A stretch of 64,000 nucleotides of DNA from Dugong dugon (taxonomy: Eukaryota > Chordata > Mammalia > Sirenia > Dugongidae), in assembly GCA_030035585.1 (NCBI GenBank), contig CM057469.1:35184501-35248500 (forward strand). Direction: 5' to 3'. Below the pieces are notes generated by a model. It did no database searches. It had not been told where the DNA came from and worked only from the letters and a program-made list of their open reading frames with translations. Position numbers and translations under genes: made by a program. Below, piece by piece: positions 44,089 through 58,687 of the stretch; position 1 is the first letter of the stretch, and each line of letters opens with the position of its first letter.

Positions 44089-45720
44089 GACTTCCGGGCA
44101 ACATGGCACTATAGAAAGAAGCACCACACTGTCCCTCCACAGCAAAGATTTGAAAAACTAAGCCAAACAGAGAAAAAGGCAATCCTGAAACCCTAAGCAT
44201 CAAATGAAACGATAAAGAACTCAGCCAAGAACCGAATAGAATAAGAAACTGACAGAGAACAGAGAGCGAGGAGAGATACATGCAGAGGCCCCCTATCAAC
44301 TACTGCAGCATGGATCCGCCATCTTAGACTCCTATCAGAGATCAGCAAACAGGGGGTACAAGAAAGCAGCTTCACGGAGCTTCCAGCAGGAAACAGAACA
44401 ACCAATAACCAGTGATATACATTTTGCTACCCCCCACCCCTCTTCACCCCCACTTGGCCTCCTCTGCTTCCTGCAGCCACAGTCTCTTAGGCAGGAAGCA
44501 CCAGCTTCACCCAGTGCTGCTTGGATTCTACCCACCCGCACTGGCCAGCTCCCTGAGTACCATTTGTTGGTTGCTAGTGTTGCTTTTTTTGGCTTCTTTT
44601 GATTTCTCCCATACCGCTCACCACCTCCCCCTCCTTTCTCTCAAATATCTGGCTCTGTGTGCCATCTTTACTTCCTCCTGAAAGGTTATGAAACATTGCT
44701 AAAATGTGAAACTGCTTCCCAGCCTGTGCTGCCACACTGTTGGGATCCGGGGACTTTTTGTTTGTTTGTTTTGAATTCTTTGTTTGGTTGTTTTCTTTTG
44801 CTTTTCTCGAATTGGGAGCCCACTCTAGCCAGGAAGTACTGTGCAGCTTGGGACCTAACCCCTGAGTTTGCACAGACAAGCAGAGGGATCCCTGAGAGCA
44901 TTTCTTTTTTCTTCTTTTTTTGGTTTTTTTTTTTTTTTTTTTTTACTGTTGGGATGGTGGGTTTCTTGTTCTTTTTTTAATTTATTTGTTTTCTTTTCTT
45001 TTCTCTCTTTTTCTCTTTCTTCATTACTCAGTTTCTCATCTCTCTATACTGACCTTCTCTTCCTGTCTCCTGAATACTTGGCACTGAGTGACACCTCTAC
45101 CCCTTCTAGCCAGACTGTACTTCACAGCCTGGGAGCAAGTTCTCCAGACCTCACAGCTGCACTGGTGGGATCCCTGGGAGATTTTCTTTCTAATTTTTAT
45201 TTATTCATTTATTCTTTTCTTTTCTTTTTTTCTTCTTCTTCTCCTTTTTGTTTTCTCCATTTCATAGTATTTGATCTCTCCACTCCAGCAGCAAGCTCCC
45301 TTAGAACTATTTTAGGTTTGTTTGTCTGTTTTTGGCTCCTGTTCCTCTCTCTCCTCTTTCCCATACCCATCTTACCTCCATACATCACAATCTCTCCCCT
45401 CAATCCAGCCTAGCTGCACTGTGCACTGAACATCACACCCCCAAGCAACACAGGCATGGCCTACTGGAACCTGCCCTGAACTAATTCCTGGCCCGCCCTG
45501 GTGGCTTTAGTATGTGCCACAAACAACCCATCCTAGCAACTCCTCTTCAGCTAGACCTGCCCTGCTGTACCATATCTGAGCTACTGACCCTGCCAATTGG
45601 AGAAAGAGGTGGAAAGTATCATGCCCACAGACAAGCAGACAACAAAGAATACACAAACAACAAAAAAGCACCATGAAACAAACAAATCTACAATCAATAA
45701 ACAAGGAAAATAACTACCGA
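44089..45720 (+). promoter_or_regulatory. L1 5'UTR with degenerate repeated units
   Basis: A 1.63 kb leader. 'ggatcc' followed by a T-rich spacer recurs at about 44,752, 44,886 and 45,167, each preceded by a related block such as 'ctagccaggaagtactgtgc' or 'ctagccagactgtacttcac'. This suggests monomer-like units. The first bases contain 'aacatggc', a weak YY1-like core (CCAT reversed), as found at the start of several mammalian L1s. Long pyrimidine-rich open frames here are compositional. Confidence 0.75.
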
Positions 45721-46783
45721 ATGTCCCGAAGACAGCAGACAATATCAAAACATTTACAAAAACGGGACAGGATAGTTCCAGTAGGTGTCCAAAATAAAAC
45801 ATCAGATGACTTTCCAGTAGAAGAAAAGGCACTAGAACTACCTGATAGGGAATTCAAATCTCTAATATTCAGAGCTATCCAAGAGTTGAAGCAAAAAGCA
45901 GAAGAAAATGAGGAAAACATAGACAAATTCGCAGTAAAGGCAGACAAATTCATGGAAATTACAGACCAAAAAATGGAAGAACTCATGAAAATAATGCAGG
46001 AACAAAATGCCAGAATAAATTCACAACTAGAAATCATATAAAAACAACAATTAGAAATCCAAAAGATAAACAAGATTTCAGAAATGAACAGTATGATACA
46101 AGGGCGGAGGAGCAGGTTTGAAATGGTGGAAGACAGGGTCAGTGAAATTGAACACAAACACTTGGATACAACTTTGTTTTAGGAAAAATCAGAAAAAAAG
46201 AATGAAGAAAAATGAAGAAACCCTGAGAATTATGTGGGTTACAATCAAAAGCAAAAATACGTGAGTGATCAGAGTTCCAGAACAGGGGGAGAAAACAGAA
46301 AACATAGAGAGGATAATTAAAGAACTCTTACAGAAAACTTCCCCAATATCATGAAAGATCAAAACAAGCCCATCCAAGAAGCTCAACGAACCCTATATAG
46401 GACAGACCCCAAAAGAACATTACCAAGGCGTATCATAATCATACTCGGCAAAACCAAAAACAAACAAAGAATCCTGAGAGCAGCTCAAGAAAAACAAAAA
46501 GTTAACATACAAAGGAGAAACAATAAGACTAAGCTCGGATTATTTGGCAGAAACCATGCAGGCAAGAAGGCAATGGGATGACATATATAAAACCTTAAAA
46601 GAAAAAAATTGCCAGCCAAGAATAATACATCATGCAAAACTCTCAGTCAAACATGATAGGGAAATTAGGACATTTCCAGATAAACAGAAATTAAGGGAAT
46701 ACGTAAAAGTCAAACCAAACTTACAAGAATAATTAAAGGGAGTCCTTCAATCTGAGAACAAACAACATCAGCTCACAGGCTGA
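45721..46783 (+). pseudogene. L1 ORF1 (ORF1p), broken
   Basis: RNA-binding ORF1p. The start is chosen at 45,721 ('MSRRQQTISKHL') because the older L1 ORF1 begins with the same residues ('MSQRQQSI' at 55,887). The frame is also open upstream to 45,673. A coiled coil is visible ('QELKQKAEENEENIDKFA', 'MEELMKIMQEQNARINSQ'). The frame ends at a TAA at 46,039 where other copies have a Gln codon. RNA-binding parts resume in other frames at 46,351-46,581 ('DPKRTLPRRIIIILGKTKNK') and 46,544-46,732 ('MQARRQWDDIYKTLKEK'), ending near 46,783. Confidence 0.9.
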
Positions 46784-47239
46784 ATCTAGGACACAGGATT
46801 GCACCAGCCAGATACCAATCTAGGAAACAAATTCTCAAGGACTATCCAAAACCAAAAGAAATACAACAGGGAATCAGAGAAGTTAATCTGTAAATGACAA
46901 CAACATCAGAACAATAGAAGAGGGAATAAATGGTGTAGGTATGGAACCCTTCTAATGGAGAGGAAGGCAAGGTGATACCAAGTAATAATAGACTGCTTCA
47001 AACACAGAAAGATAAGGGTAAATTTCATGGTAACCACAAAGAAAGTTAACAAACCTACTCATCTAAATAAAGAGTAAAAACAGAAAGTCTCAATAATAAC
47101 AAAACCTACTAAAAGGAAAGAAATGAAGAAAAAATCCACAAACAAAAGGAATTCAGCACAGGAGAGTAAGAGGAACAAAGAAAACGTCAGCACCACAAAA
47201 AAAAAATCACTACAAAATGAGAGCAATAAACGCACACCT

Positions 47240-50200
47240 ATGAATAATTACACTGAATGTAAATGGCCTAACTGCACCCATAAAGAGATGGAGAATGACA
47301 GAATGGATAAAAAAAAACAGGATTCATCAATATGCTGTCTGCAAGAGACACACCTTAGAAACAAAAAAGTAAATTTATTAAAAATCAAAGGATGGAAAAA
47401 AATACATCAAGCAAACAACTACCAAAAAAGAGCAGGAGTGGGAATACTAATGTCAGATAAAATAGACTTTAAAACAAAGTCCACCATAAAAAAACAAAGA
47501 AGGACACTATATAATGATTAAAGGGATGATCCATCATGAAGACATAACCATAATAAACATCTACGCACTCAATGACAGGGCTCCAAAATACATAAAACAA
47601 ACTCTAACAGCACTGAAAAGAGAAATTGACAGTTCCACAATAATAGTAGAAGGCTTCAACACACCACTCTCAGTAAAGGACAGAACATCTAAAAAGAAAC
47701 TCAACAAAGATACAGAAGCCCTAAAGGGCACAATCAGTCAATTTGACCTCATAGACATATATAGAACACTCCACCCTACAACTGCAAGATACACATTCTC
47801 TTCCAGTGCATATGGAACATTCTCCAGAATAGACCACATCTTAGGCCACAGAGAAATCCTCAACAAGATCCAAAACATTGAGATAATACAAAATATTTTC
47901 TCAGACCACAATGCCATCAAGGTAGAAATTAACAACAGAAAGAGCAAGGAAAAAAATCAATTACATGGAAATTGAATAACACCCTGCTTACGAATCAGTG
48001 GGTAATAGAAGAAATCAGAGATAGAATCAAAAAATTCCCAGAATCAAACAGGAATGAAAACACATCATACCAAAGCCTTTGGGACACAGCAAAGGCAGTC
48101 CTCAGAGGACAATTTATAGCAAAAAATGCACACATCAAAAAAGAAGAAAGTTAATCAAAACATTAACTACAGAATCAAACAAATAGAAAGAGAACAGCAA
48201 AAAAAAGTCCACAGCCACCAGAAGAAAGGAAATAATAAAGATCAGAGAAGAAAAAAAAATGAAATAGAGAATAGAAATACAACAGAAAGAATCAACAAAA
48301 CCAAAAGTTGGTTCTTTGAAAGAATCGACAAACCATTGGCCAGAGTGACAGAAGAAAAACAAAAGAGGACGCAAATAACCCAAATAAGAAATGAAATGGG
48401 GGACATTACAAACGATCCAAATGAAATAAAAAAGATCATAACAGAGTATTATGAAAAACTATACTCCAAGAAATTTGAAAACCTAAAGGAAGTGGATAAA
48501 TTTCTAGAAACACACTACCTACCCAAACTATCACAAAGTGATATTGAAAATCTGAACAGACCCATAACAAGAGAAGAGATTGAAAAGGTAATTTAAAAAA
48601 ACAACAACAAAAAAAAAACCCTGGCCCAGATGGCTTCACTGGAGAATTCTACCAAACATTCACACAAGAGCTTATACCAGTACTACTCAAACTATTTCAA
48701 AACATAGAAAAGGAAGAAACACTTCTGAATTCTTTTTATGAAGCCAGCATAAGCCCAATACAAAAACCAGGCAGAGATGGCCCAAAACAGAAAACTACAG
48801 GCAAGTATCTCTCATAAATATAGATGCAAAAATTCTCAACAAAATTCTAGCCAATAGAATTCAGCATCATATCAAAAAAATTATACACCACAAACAAGTA
48901 AGATTCATACCAGGTATGAATGAACCAGGATGGTTCAACTTTAGAAAATCAATCAACGTAATCCACCACAAAAATAAAAGGAAAGAAAAGAGTCGCATGA
49001 TCATCTCAATTGATACAGAAAAGGCATTCGACAAAATCCAACACCGATTTCTGATAAAAACTTACAATAAAATAGTTGTAGAAGGGAAATTTCTCAACAT
49101 AATAAAGGGCATCTATGCAAAACCAACAGCCAGCATCATTCTTAATGGATAGAGGCTGGAAACATTTCCCTTCACAACAGGAACAAGACAAGGGTGTCCT
49201 TTATCACAACTCCTATTTAACATTGTCCTGGAAGTTCTAGCTAGAGCAATAAGGCAAGAAAAAGAAATAAAGGGCATCCAAATTAGTAACGAAGAAGTTA
49301 AACTGTCCCTGTTTGTGGATGATATGATACTATACACAGAAAATCTAAAAGACTCCACGAGAAAACTACTGGAACTAATAGAAATATTCAGCAGAGTAGC
49401 AGGATACAAGATAAACATACAAAAATCAGTTGGATTCCTATACACCAATAAAGAGAACAATGAAAAGGAAATCAGGAAAATAATACCATTTATAATGGCC
49501 TCTAAAAAAATAAAATACTGAGGAATAAACCTAACCAGGGATGTAAAAGACCTCTACAAAGAAAACTACAAAACTCTACTGCAAGAAATCCAAAGGGATC
49601 TGCATAAATGGAAAAACATACCATGCTCATGGATAGGCAGACTCAACATTGTGAAAATGACAATTGTACCCAAAGCAATTTACCAATACAATGCAATCCC
49701 AATCCAAACACCAACAACATTCTTTAAAGAGATGGAAAAACTAATCATTGACTTTATATGGAAAGGGAAGAATCCCCAAATAAGTAAAGTGCTACCGAAG
49801 AAGAATAATGTGGGAGGACCTCGGAACCTACTATACAGCTACGGTAGTCAAAACAGCCTGGTACTGGTACAATGACAGATACATTGACCAATGGAACAGA
49901 TTGAGAACCAAGATGTAAATCCATCCACCTACAGTCACCAGATCTTTGACAAGGGCTCAAAGTCCATCAAATGGGGAAAAGACAGTCTTTTTAACAAATT
50001 ATGCCGGCAAAACTGGATGTCCATCTGCAAAAAAATGAAACAGGACCCATACTTCACACCATACAAAAAAACTAATTCAAAATGGATCAAAGATCTAACT
50101 AGAAAGCCGAAAACTGTAAACTTCACGAAGAAAAAATAGGATCAACTCTAGAGGCCCTAATACATGGCATTAACAGGATACAAACCATAACCAACAACAC

Positions 50201-50959
50201 ACAAACTCGAGAAGCCAGATAACCGAGATCTTCTAAAAATCAAAAACTTACGCTCTTTAAAAGAGTTCACCAAAAGAGTAAAAAGAGAACCTACAGACTG
50301 GGAAAAAATTTTTGGACATTACAACTCAGACAAAGTTCAAATCTCTATAATCTACAAGAAAATCCAACACCTCTACAACAAAAAGACAAATAATCCTATT
50401 AAAAATGGGCAAAGGAAATGAACAGACACTTCACCAAAGAAGACATTCAAGCAGCTAACAGACAAGTTACGAAATGCTAGCGATGGTTGTCATTAGAGAA
50501 ATGCAAATTAAAACCACAATGGGATACTATCTCACCCCAGCATTCCTGGCACGAATCAAAAAAACTGGAAATAACAAATGTTGGAGAGGCTGCGGGGAGA
50601 TCAGAACTCTTATGCACTGCTGGTGGGAATGTAAAATAATACAACCATTTTGGAAAATGATATGGTGCTTCCTTAGAAACCTAGAAATAGAAATACTATA
50701 CGATCCAGCAATTTCACTCCTAGGAATATATCCCAGAAAAATAAGAGCCATCACACGAATAGACATATGCACACCCATGTTCATTGCAGCATTGTTCATA
50801 ATAGCAAAAAGATGGAAACAACCTAGATGTCCATCAACAAATGAATGGATAAACAAACTATGCTACATACACACAATGGGGTATTATGCAACAATAAGGA
50901 ACAATGGTGAATCTGTGAAGCATCTCATAACATGGATGAAACTGAGGGCATCATTCTGA
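47240..50959 (+). pseudogene. L1 ORF2 (endonuclease/reverse transcriptase), broken
   Basis: APE-like endonuclease pieces lie at 47,240-47,975 ('CCLQETHL', 'RAGVGILMSDKIDF', 'FSRIDHILGH', 'FSDHNAIKVEI'). A linker follows at 48,126-48,596 ('NKTKSWFFERIDKPLAR'). RT motif A is at 48,916-49,152 ('[18 protein letters not shown]') and RT motif C reads F-V-D-D at 49,312-49,323. Thumb-side pieces continue to 50,139. The Cys-rich end is at 50,474-50,959 ('[20 protein letters not shown]'). At least eight frame changes or stops separate the pieces. The length matches a complete L1 ORF2. The start at 47,240 is approximate because of an early frameshift. Confidence 0.92.
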
Positions 50960-51956
50960 GTTAAATTAGTCAATCACAAAAGGAGAAATACTGTATGAGA
51001 CCTCTACTGTAAAAACTCAAGAAAAAGTTTACACACAAAAAGAAATGATCTTTGTTGGTTACAAGCGATGGGAAGGGTGGGGGGGAAAATACTAAATAGA
51101 CAACAGATAAGTGGTAACTTTGCTGAAGGGTAAGACAGTACACAATACTGGGGAAGCCAGCACAACTTGTACAAGGCAAGGTCATGGAAACTCCATAGAC
51201 ACATCCAAACTCCCTGAGGGACTGAATTGCTGCGAGGAGGGCTGTGGGGACTATGGTCTCAGGGAACATCTAACTCAATTGGCGTAACAGTTTATAAAGA
51301 CAATGTTCTACATTCTACGTTGTTAAGTGGCTTCTGGGATCTTAAAAGCCTGTGAACAGCCATCTAAGATACTCCCATATTCTCACCCCTTCAGCAGCAA
51401 GGGAGAATGAAGAAAATAGGATACCAGGAAAAGATTCGTTCAAAGGACTAATGGACCACAACTACCATGGCCTCCATCAGACTGAATCCAGTACAACTAG
51501 ATTATGCCAGGCTACCACCACTGACTGCTCTGACTGGAATCACAACACAGGGTCCCAGACAGAGCTGGAGAAAAATGTATAACACAATTCTAACTCACAA
51601 AAAAATACCAGACTTACTGGCCTAACAGACTGGAGAAACCCCTAGTGTGTGGCCCCTGGAACACCCTTTTAGCTCAGTAATGAAGTCACTCCCGAGGTTC
51701 ATCATTCAGCCAAAGATTAGACAGCCCCATAAAACAAAATGAGACTAATGGGACACTACAGTACAGGGACAAGGACTAGAAATCAGGAGGGGACAGCAAA
51801 GCTGTAATAGTGAACCCAAGGTTGAGAAGGGACAGCATTGACATGTCGTGGGGTTGTTAATCATTTTCATAAAACAATATGTGTACTAACTGTTTAATGA
51901 GAAACTATCTGTTCTGTAAACCTTCATCTAAAGTACAATAAAAAAAAATTTTTTAA
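50960..51956 (+). other. L1 3'UTR and tail
   Basis: About 1 kb of non-coding 3'UTR. It includes a G-rich tract at 51,069-51,086 and ends 'cttcatctaaagtacaataa' with an A-run. The same 3'UTR, reversed, is found at 6,830 and 7,735. Copies A-C at the window start share its last 300 bases. Confidence 0.9.
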
Positions 51957-54425
<2,469 letters not shown>

Positions 54426-54869
54426 AAAATTATTGATAGTTATGAGTTTAGTGCTGTCATTTTGATGTCTTTTTTTGTGTGTTCACATTTTCTTTGTTCC
54501 ACTTAATTTTCTGATGTATCTTTTTTCGTTAAGTATTTTCTTTTCATCTTTTTCATTGTCGTAGATTTTGTATTTGCTGAATCTTTGTTTTTCTTTTCTT
54601 TTCTTTTTTTTGATGTGTAGGATTGTTAGTTTCCTTTGTGGTTACCTTAAAATTTACCTCTATTTTTCTAAGTTTAAACCAATCTTTTATTTCTTGATAT
54701 CGCCTTGACCTACTCTTCATATGAAAGTACTATGACTACATTATTTAGCCCTTTTTTGTTTTAATGTTGTCATCTTTTACATATTGTTGTCTCTGTTTCC
54801 CTGTTTTCAGTGTTTTAGCTTTAATTTATTTTCATGACTTCCCTGTCTGGGTTGATATCTGACTGTTCT

Positions 54870-55887
54870 GTCCTGTGTTCCAGTCTTGGATTGTTATCCA
54901 ATATTATTGATTCTCTAACCAGAGGTCTCCGTTTAATATTTCTTGTAATTTTGGTTTGGTTTTTACAAATTCCCTTAAAATTTGTTTATCTGCAAAGGCT
55001 CTAATTTTACCATCATATTTGAGAGACAGTTTTACTGGATGTATAACTCTTGGCTGGCAATTTTTTTTCCTTCAAGGCTTTATATATGTCATCCCATTGC
55101 CTTCTTGCCTGCATGGTTTCTGCTGAGTAGTTTGAGGTTAGTCTTATTGACTCTCCTTTGTAGATGACTTTTCATTTATCCCTAGCCACTCTTAAAATTC
55201 TCTCTTTATCTTTGGTTTTGGCAAGTTTCATTATAATATGCCTTGGTGACTTTCTTTTGGAATATAACCTGTGTGGTGTTTGATGAGTTTCTTAGATACG
55301 TATCTTCTCGTCTTTCACGATATCAGGGAAGTTTTCTGCCAACAAATCTTCAACAATTCTCTCTGTATTTTCTGTTATCCACCCCTGTTCTGGTACTCCA
55401 GTCACTCGTAGGTAATTCCTCTTGATAGAGTCCCACATAATTCTTAGGGTTTCTTCATTTTTTTAAATTCTTTTATCTGATTTTTCCTGAAATAAATTGC
55501 TGTCAAGTGCTTTGTCTTCAATCTCACTAATTCTGACTTCCATTGCTTCAATTTTGTTCCTATGACTTTCTATTGAGTTGTCTAATTCTGAAATTTTATT
55601 GTTAATCTTTTGCATTTCTGATTGCTGTCTCTCTATGGATTCTTGCAGCCTGTTGAATTTGTCATTATGCTCTTCTCTAATCTTTTGTAATTTCCTCTGT
55701 TGCATGTTCTGCATTTTTGCTTTATTTCCTTCCTAATTTCTTGAAGAGTTTTGTATTCTGCCTCTGGTAATTCCAAGAAATTTTCCTTCTCTGGGAAATT
55801 TCTAGATTCTTTATTTTGGGAGCTTGCTGAAGCCATCATGAATTGACTCTTTATATGGTTTGGTATTGACTGTTGTCTCTGAGACAT
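54870..55887 (-). pseudogene. Older L1 ORF1, broken
   Basis: It starts 'MSQRQQSIPNHIKSQ' at 55,887. A coiled-coil region is split by a frameshift into 55,887-55,633 and 55,714-55,463 ('LQESIERQQSEMQKINNKIS', 'NSIESHRNKIEAMEVRIS'). The C-terminal region near 55,125-54,880 is recognisable by its reversed 'ccttcttgcctgcatggttt'. The coiled-coil sequence differs much from the younger L1 while the start and C-terminal domain are similar. Confidence 0.82.
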
Positions 55888-55892
55888 CAGTA

Positions 55893-55950
55893 AGTTATTA
55901 TATTATATTATATTGTATTGTATTGTATTATATATTTATTTATTTTTATG
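55893..55950. repeat. (TATTA/TATTG)n simple repeat at L1 boundary
   Basis: 'ttatattatattatattgta' continuing as TATTG and TATTT units, placed exactly between the antisense L1 5' end and the next L1 fragment. Confidence 0.9.
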
Positions 55951-55954
55951 TTTG

Positions 55955-56588
55955 CTTACTGTGTTCTAGCTTCTTACACTACCCTGGAGTAAAGGAGAAA
56001 GAAGAACACCAAAGTCACAAGGAAAGTATTAACCCAAGGGACAGAAAGGGCCACATAAACCAGAGAGTACATCAGCCTGAGACTGGAAACTAGATGGTGC
56101 CCGGCTACCACCAATGACCACCCTGACAGGGAATACAATAGAGAGTTTCTGATGGAGTAGGAGAAAAGTGTGGCGCAGAACCAAACTCATGTAAAAAGAC
56201 CAGACTTAATGGTCTGACTGAGACTAGAGGAACTCTCAAAGACATGGACCCCAGACTCTCTGTTAACCTAGAACTGAAAACATTCCCAAATCCAACTCTA
56301 CAGACAAAAAATAGACTGAACTGTAAAACATAAAATAATATTCGCGAAGAGTGTGCTTCTTAGTTCAAGTAGATACACGAGACTAAATGGGCAGCTCCTG
56401 TCTGGAGGCAGGATGAGAAGGCAGGAAGGGTCAGGAGCTGGTAGAATGGACACGAGAAACCCTGGGTGGAAAGGGAGAGTGTGCTGTCACATTATAGGGA
56501 CTGCAACTAGTGTCACATAACAATATGTGTGAATTTTTGTATGAGAAATTAACTTGAGCTGTAAACTTTCACCTAAAGCACAATTAAA
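55955..56588 (+). mobile_element. L1 3' end (sense, other subfamily)
   Basis: 'gatggtgcccggctaccacc', 'aaaaagaccagacttaatgg', 'acaatatgtgtgaatttttg' and the terminus 'cacctaaagcacaattaaaa' parallel the L1 3'UTR at 51,500-51,950 but with much divergence. 5'-truncated, about 630 bases. Confidence 0.75.
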
Positions 56589-57120
56589 AAGAAAGAAATA
56601 AAATGATATATTGCACTAGGAAAATCTGCTGCCAAAGACCTCTTTAAAGTGTTAAAAAGCAAAGAAGTCATTTTAAGGACTAAGATGCATCTGATCCAAG
56701 TCATGGTATTTTCAATCACCTCATAAGCATGGGACAGCTGGACAATGAATAAGGAAGACTGAAGAAGAATTGTGTCTTTGAATTATAGTGTTAGACTGCC
56801 AAGAGAACAAACAAATCTGTCTTGGAGTAAGTGCTGCCAGGGTGCTCCTTGCAAGCAAAGATGGCAAAACTTTGTCTCAGGTGCTTTGGACATGCGATCA
56901 GGAGGGAGCAGTCCCTGGAGAAGGACATCATGCTTGGTAGGGTAGAGGGTTATTGAAAAAGAGGAAGACCCTCAATGAGATGGATTGACACAGCGGCTGC
57001 AACAATGGGCTCAAACACAGAAACCATTGTGAGGATGGTGCAGGACCAGGCAGTATTTTATTCTGTTGTACATAAGGTCACTGTAAGTTGGAACCGACTT
57101 GATGGGACCTAACAACAACA
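56589..57120 (+). mobile_element. RTE LINE 3' end (0.53 kb)
   Basis: From 'atgatatattgcactagg' (equivalent to about 17,524 of the longest copy) to 'gtaagttggaaccgacttg' and 'aacaacaacaacag'. It carries C-terminal ORF remnants only. It may be the other half of the RTE fragment at 42,593. Confidence 0.9.
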
Positions 57121-57304
57121 ACAGTGAAACCTGGGAGGACCAGAACTTGACAGGACTGCCTTGTTTTTCTGAGTCTCAAAAGTTTTCTGCCTTTGACAGG
57201 ATAGTCTTACCATTTTTCTATATCTTATTTTAGTGGAAAATATTAGAGATTTCCTTCTGTGACAGGCTTTTATCTTACACAGTTTCCAGCTTTCACAGTT
57301 TGTA

Positions 57305-57658
57305 CTGTAAGGAAGTCCCCGGATTATCAAGTCTGTCTTTAAGTCAAATTTGTACATAAGTCAGCACAGTTAGGTACAGTTCATATCTAACATCAGTTAG
57401 CCAAATGTTTGTCTTAGTATATGGTGTACTTTTCTATGCATAAAAAACATTTAAGAAATACTTCCAGATACTAAAACGTCTTTAACATAATAATACAGTA
57501 ATAATAATATTTTAATGCACATCGCAAAGTAGCACCTGTTTGTTATTACAAACCATTGTAAGTACCTCGAATTTTTAATATAATAGGCTTTATGGGGGTT
57601 GGTTTGTAACTACAGGTTGTGTGTAAGCCAGACTTTCCTAACCTGGCGACTGCCTGTG
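57305..57658. mobile_element. Tigger-like DNA transposon, non-autonomous
   Basis: The left end reads 'ggaagtccccggattatc', then 'aagtctgtcttta'. The right end, reversed, reads 'ggcagtcgccaggttagg', then 'aaagtctggctta', giving imperfect terminal inverted repeats of over 30 bases. TA lies at both edges (57,303-57,304 and 57,659-57,660). AT-rich interior, no transposase ORF. Confidence 0.7.
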
Positions 57659-57660
57659 TA

Positions 57661-58270
57661 TACAACCAAACATTCATCCATTCACATTTTCTACCTGTAC
57701 AACTCAATGACATTGGTTACATACTTCACATCGTGTCGCTATTCTCACTATATTTACCCATACTGTTTCATCACCATTAATTTAGACTCTCTGCCTCTTA
57801 AAGTTCTCATCTGTGCTTTAGATGAACTGTTGTCAATTTGAACTCATATAGGTACTTTTTTATAAGAGCTCAATGCTCAAAGCAAACGTTCTTTATTAAT
57901 TAAGCTAAAGTGTTATTTAGTTTAACAGTGGCTTCATGGAATAGTTTTGGTTCAAGGTTTAAAGATTATTTCCCAGCAGTAGATTCAAGGATTATGCAAT
58001 TCTCAATTGATCCAGTAAGTCTGGCTTCCAAATGAATTTGAAGTTGTGTTCCATGATTTTCCTCCTTTTGATCAAGGATCCATCTGTTGGATCCATGATC
58101 AAAATGTTCAGTAATGGTAGCCAGGCACCATCCATTACTTCTGGTCTCATGGCAAATGAGTTCATGGAAGCAGTTGGACCTGTAGTTCATTTCCTTTTCT
58201 AATTCCTGGATCTCCTTCTGCTGCTGCTGCCCCAGTATCCTATGGTTTTTAAAAGGCTCAGGCACATCGT
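57661..58270 (-). mobile_element. Older L1 3'UTR (antisense)
   Basis: It shares with 7,504-7,734 the blocks 'gtacaactcaatgacattgg' and 'gttgtcaatttgaactc'. Further on, 'ggtagccaggcaccatcc' matches the L1 3'UTR block also seen reversed at 8,150-8,175. Diverged and 5'-truncated. Confidence 0.6.
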
Positions 58271-58616
58271 AAGGGAACTAGGCTGAGCAAATAATATTTG
58301 GCAACTGGCTTGCTCTAAGTGTCTATCCACAGGCCTTGGCCTGTCCAGATGGGGTCCTCTTCAATGTCTCTCCTGTCCAGCTATTAGGCTACATCCCTGC
58401 TTAGCTCCCAATCTGCCTTGTTGTGGTAGAAACTAAATTTTCCTAAACAGTTGGAATTGTCCTCAAATACCAAAGGGATAAAGAATTTCTGCCTCAGTCT
58501 AACCTCAGGCCCACCTCCCAAGCCTTTATTTCCTGACCCAGAACCTTCTTAATTTCAGAATGATTGACAAAGCGAAAGTCTATTCCCTTCAGGAGAAATC
58601 CCAGAGCATATTCAGA
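58271..58616. other. Unassigned DNA
   Basis: No recognised repeat or gene. Confidence 0.4.
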
Positions 58617-58677
58617 GATTGAATTAGTTGGTTTACTCAATGGCAACAGGTTTTTTGTTTTGTTTTGTTTTTTTTGG
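58617..58677 (+). mobile_element. AfroSINE 3' tail fragment
   Basis: 'ttactcaatggcaacaggtt' followed by TTTTG repeats and a T-run. Only the tail remains. Confidence 0.7.
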
Positions 58678-58687
58678 TATACAGTAA

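Larger units (their letters stand above)
44089..51956 (+). mobile_element. Full-length L1 inserted in the older antisense L1
   Basis: About 7.87 kb: 5'UTR 44,089-45,720, ORF1 45,721-46,783, inter-ORF 46,784-47,239, ORF2 about 47,240-50,959, 3'UTR to 51,940 with 'aagtacaataaa' and an A/T-rich tail. The element starts 'gacttccgggcaacatggc' directly after the target duplication, so the 5' end looks complete. ORFs carry many stops and frameshifts, so it is full-length but inactive. Confidence 0.95.

Noticed and set aside
44868-45413. Long open frame (181 codons, plus strand) rich in Phe/Ser
   Set aside because: The same situation in the sense L1 5'UTR. A low-complexity pyrimidine tract keeps the frame open.
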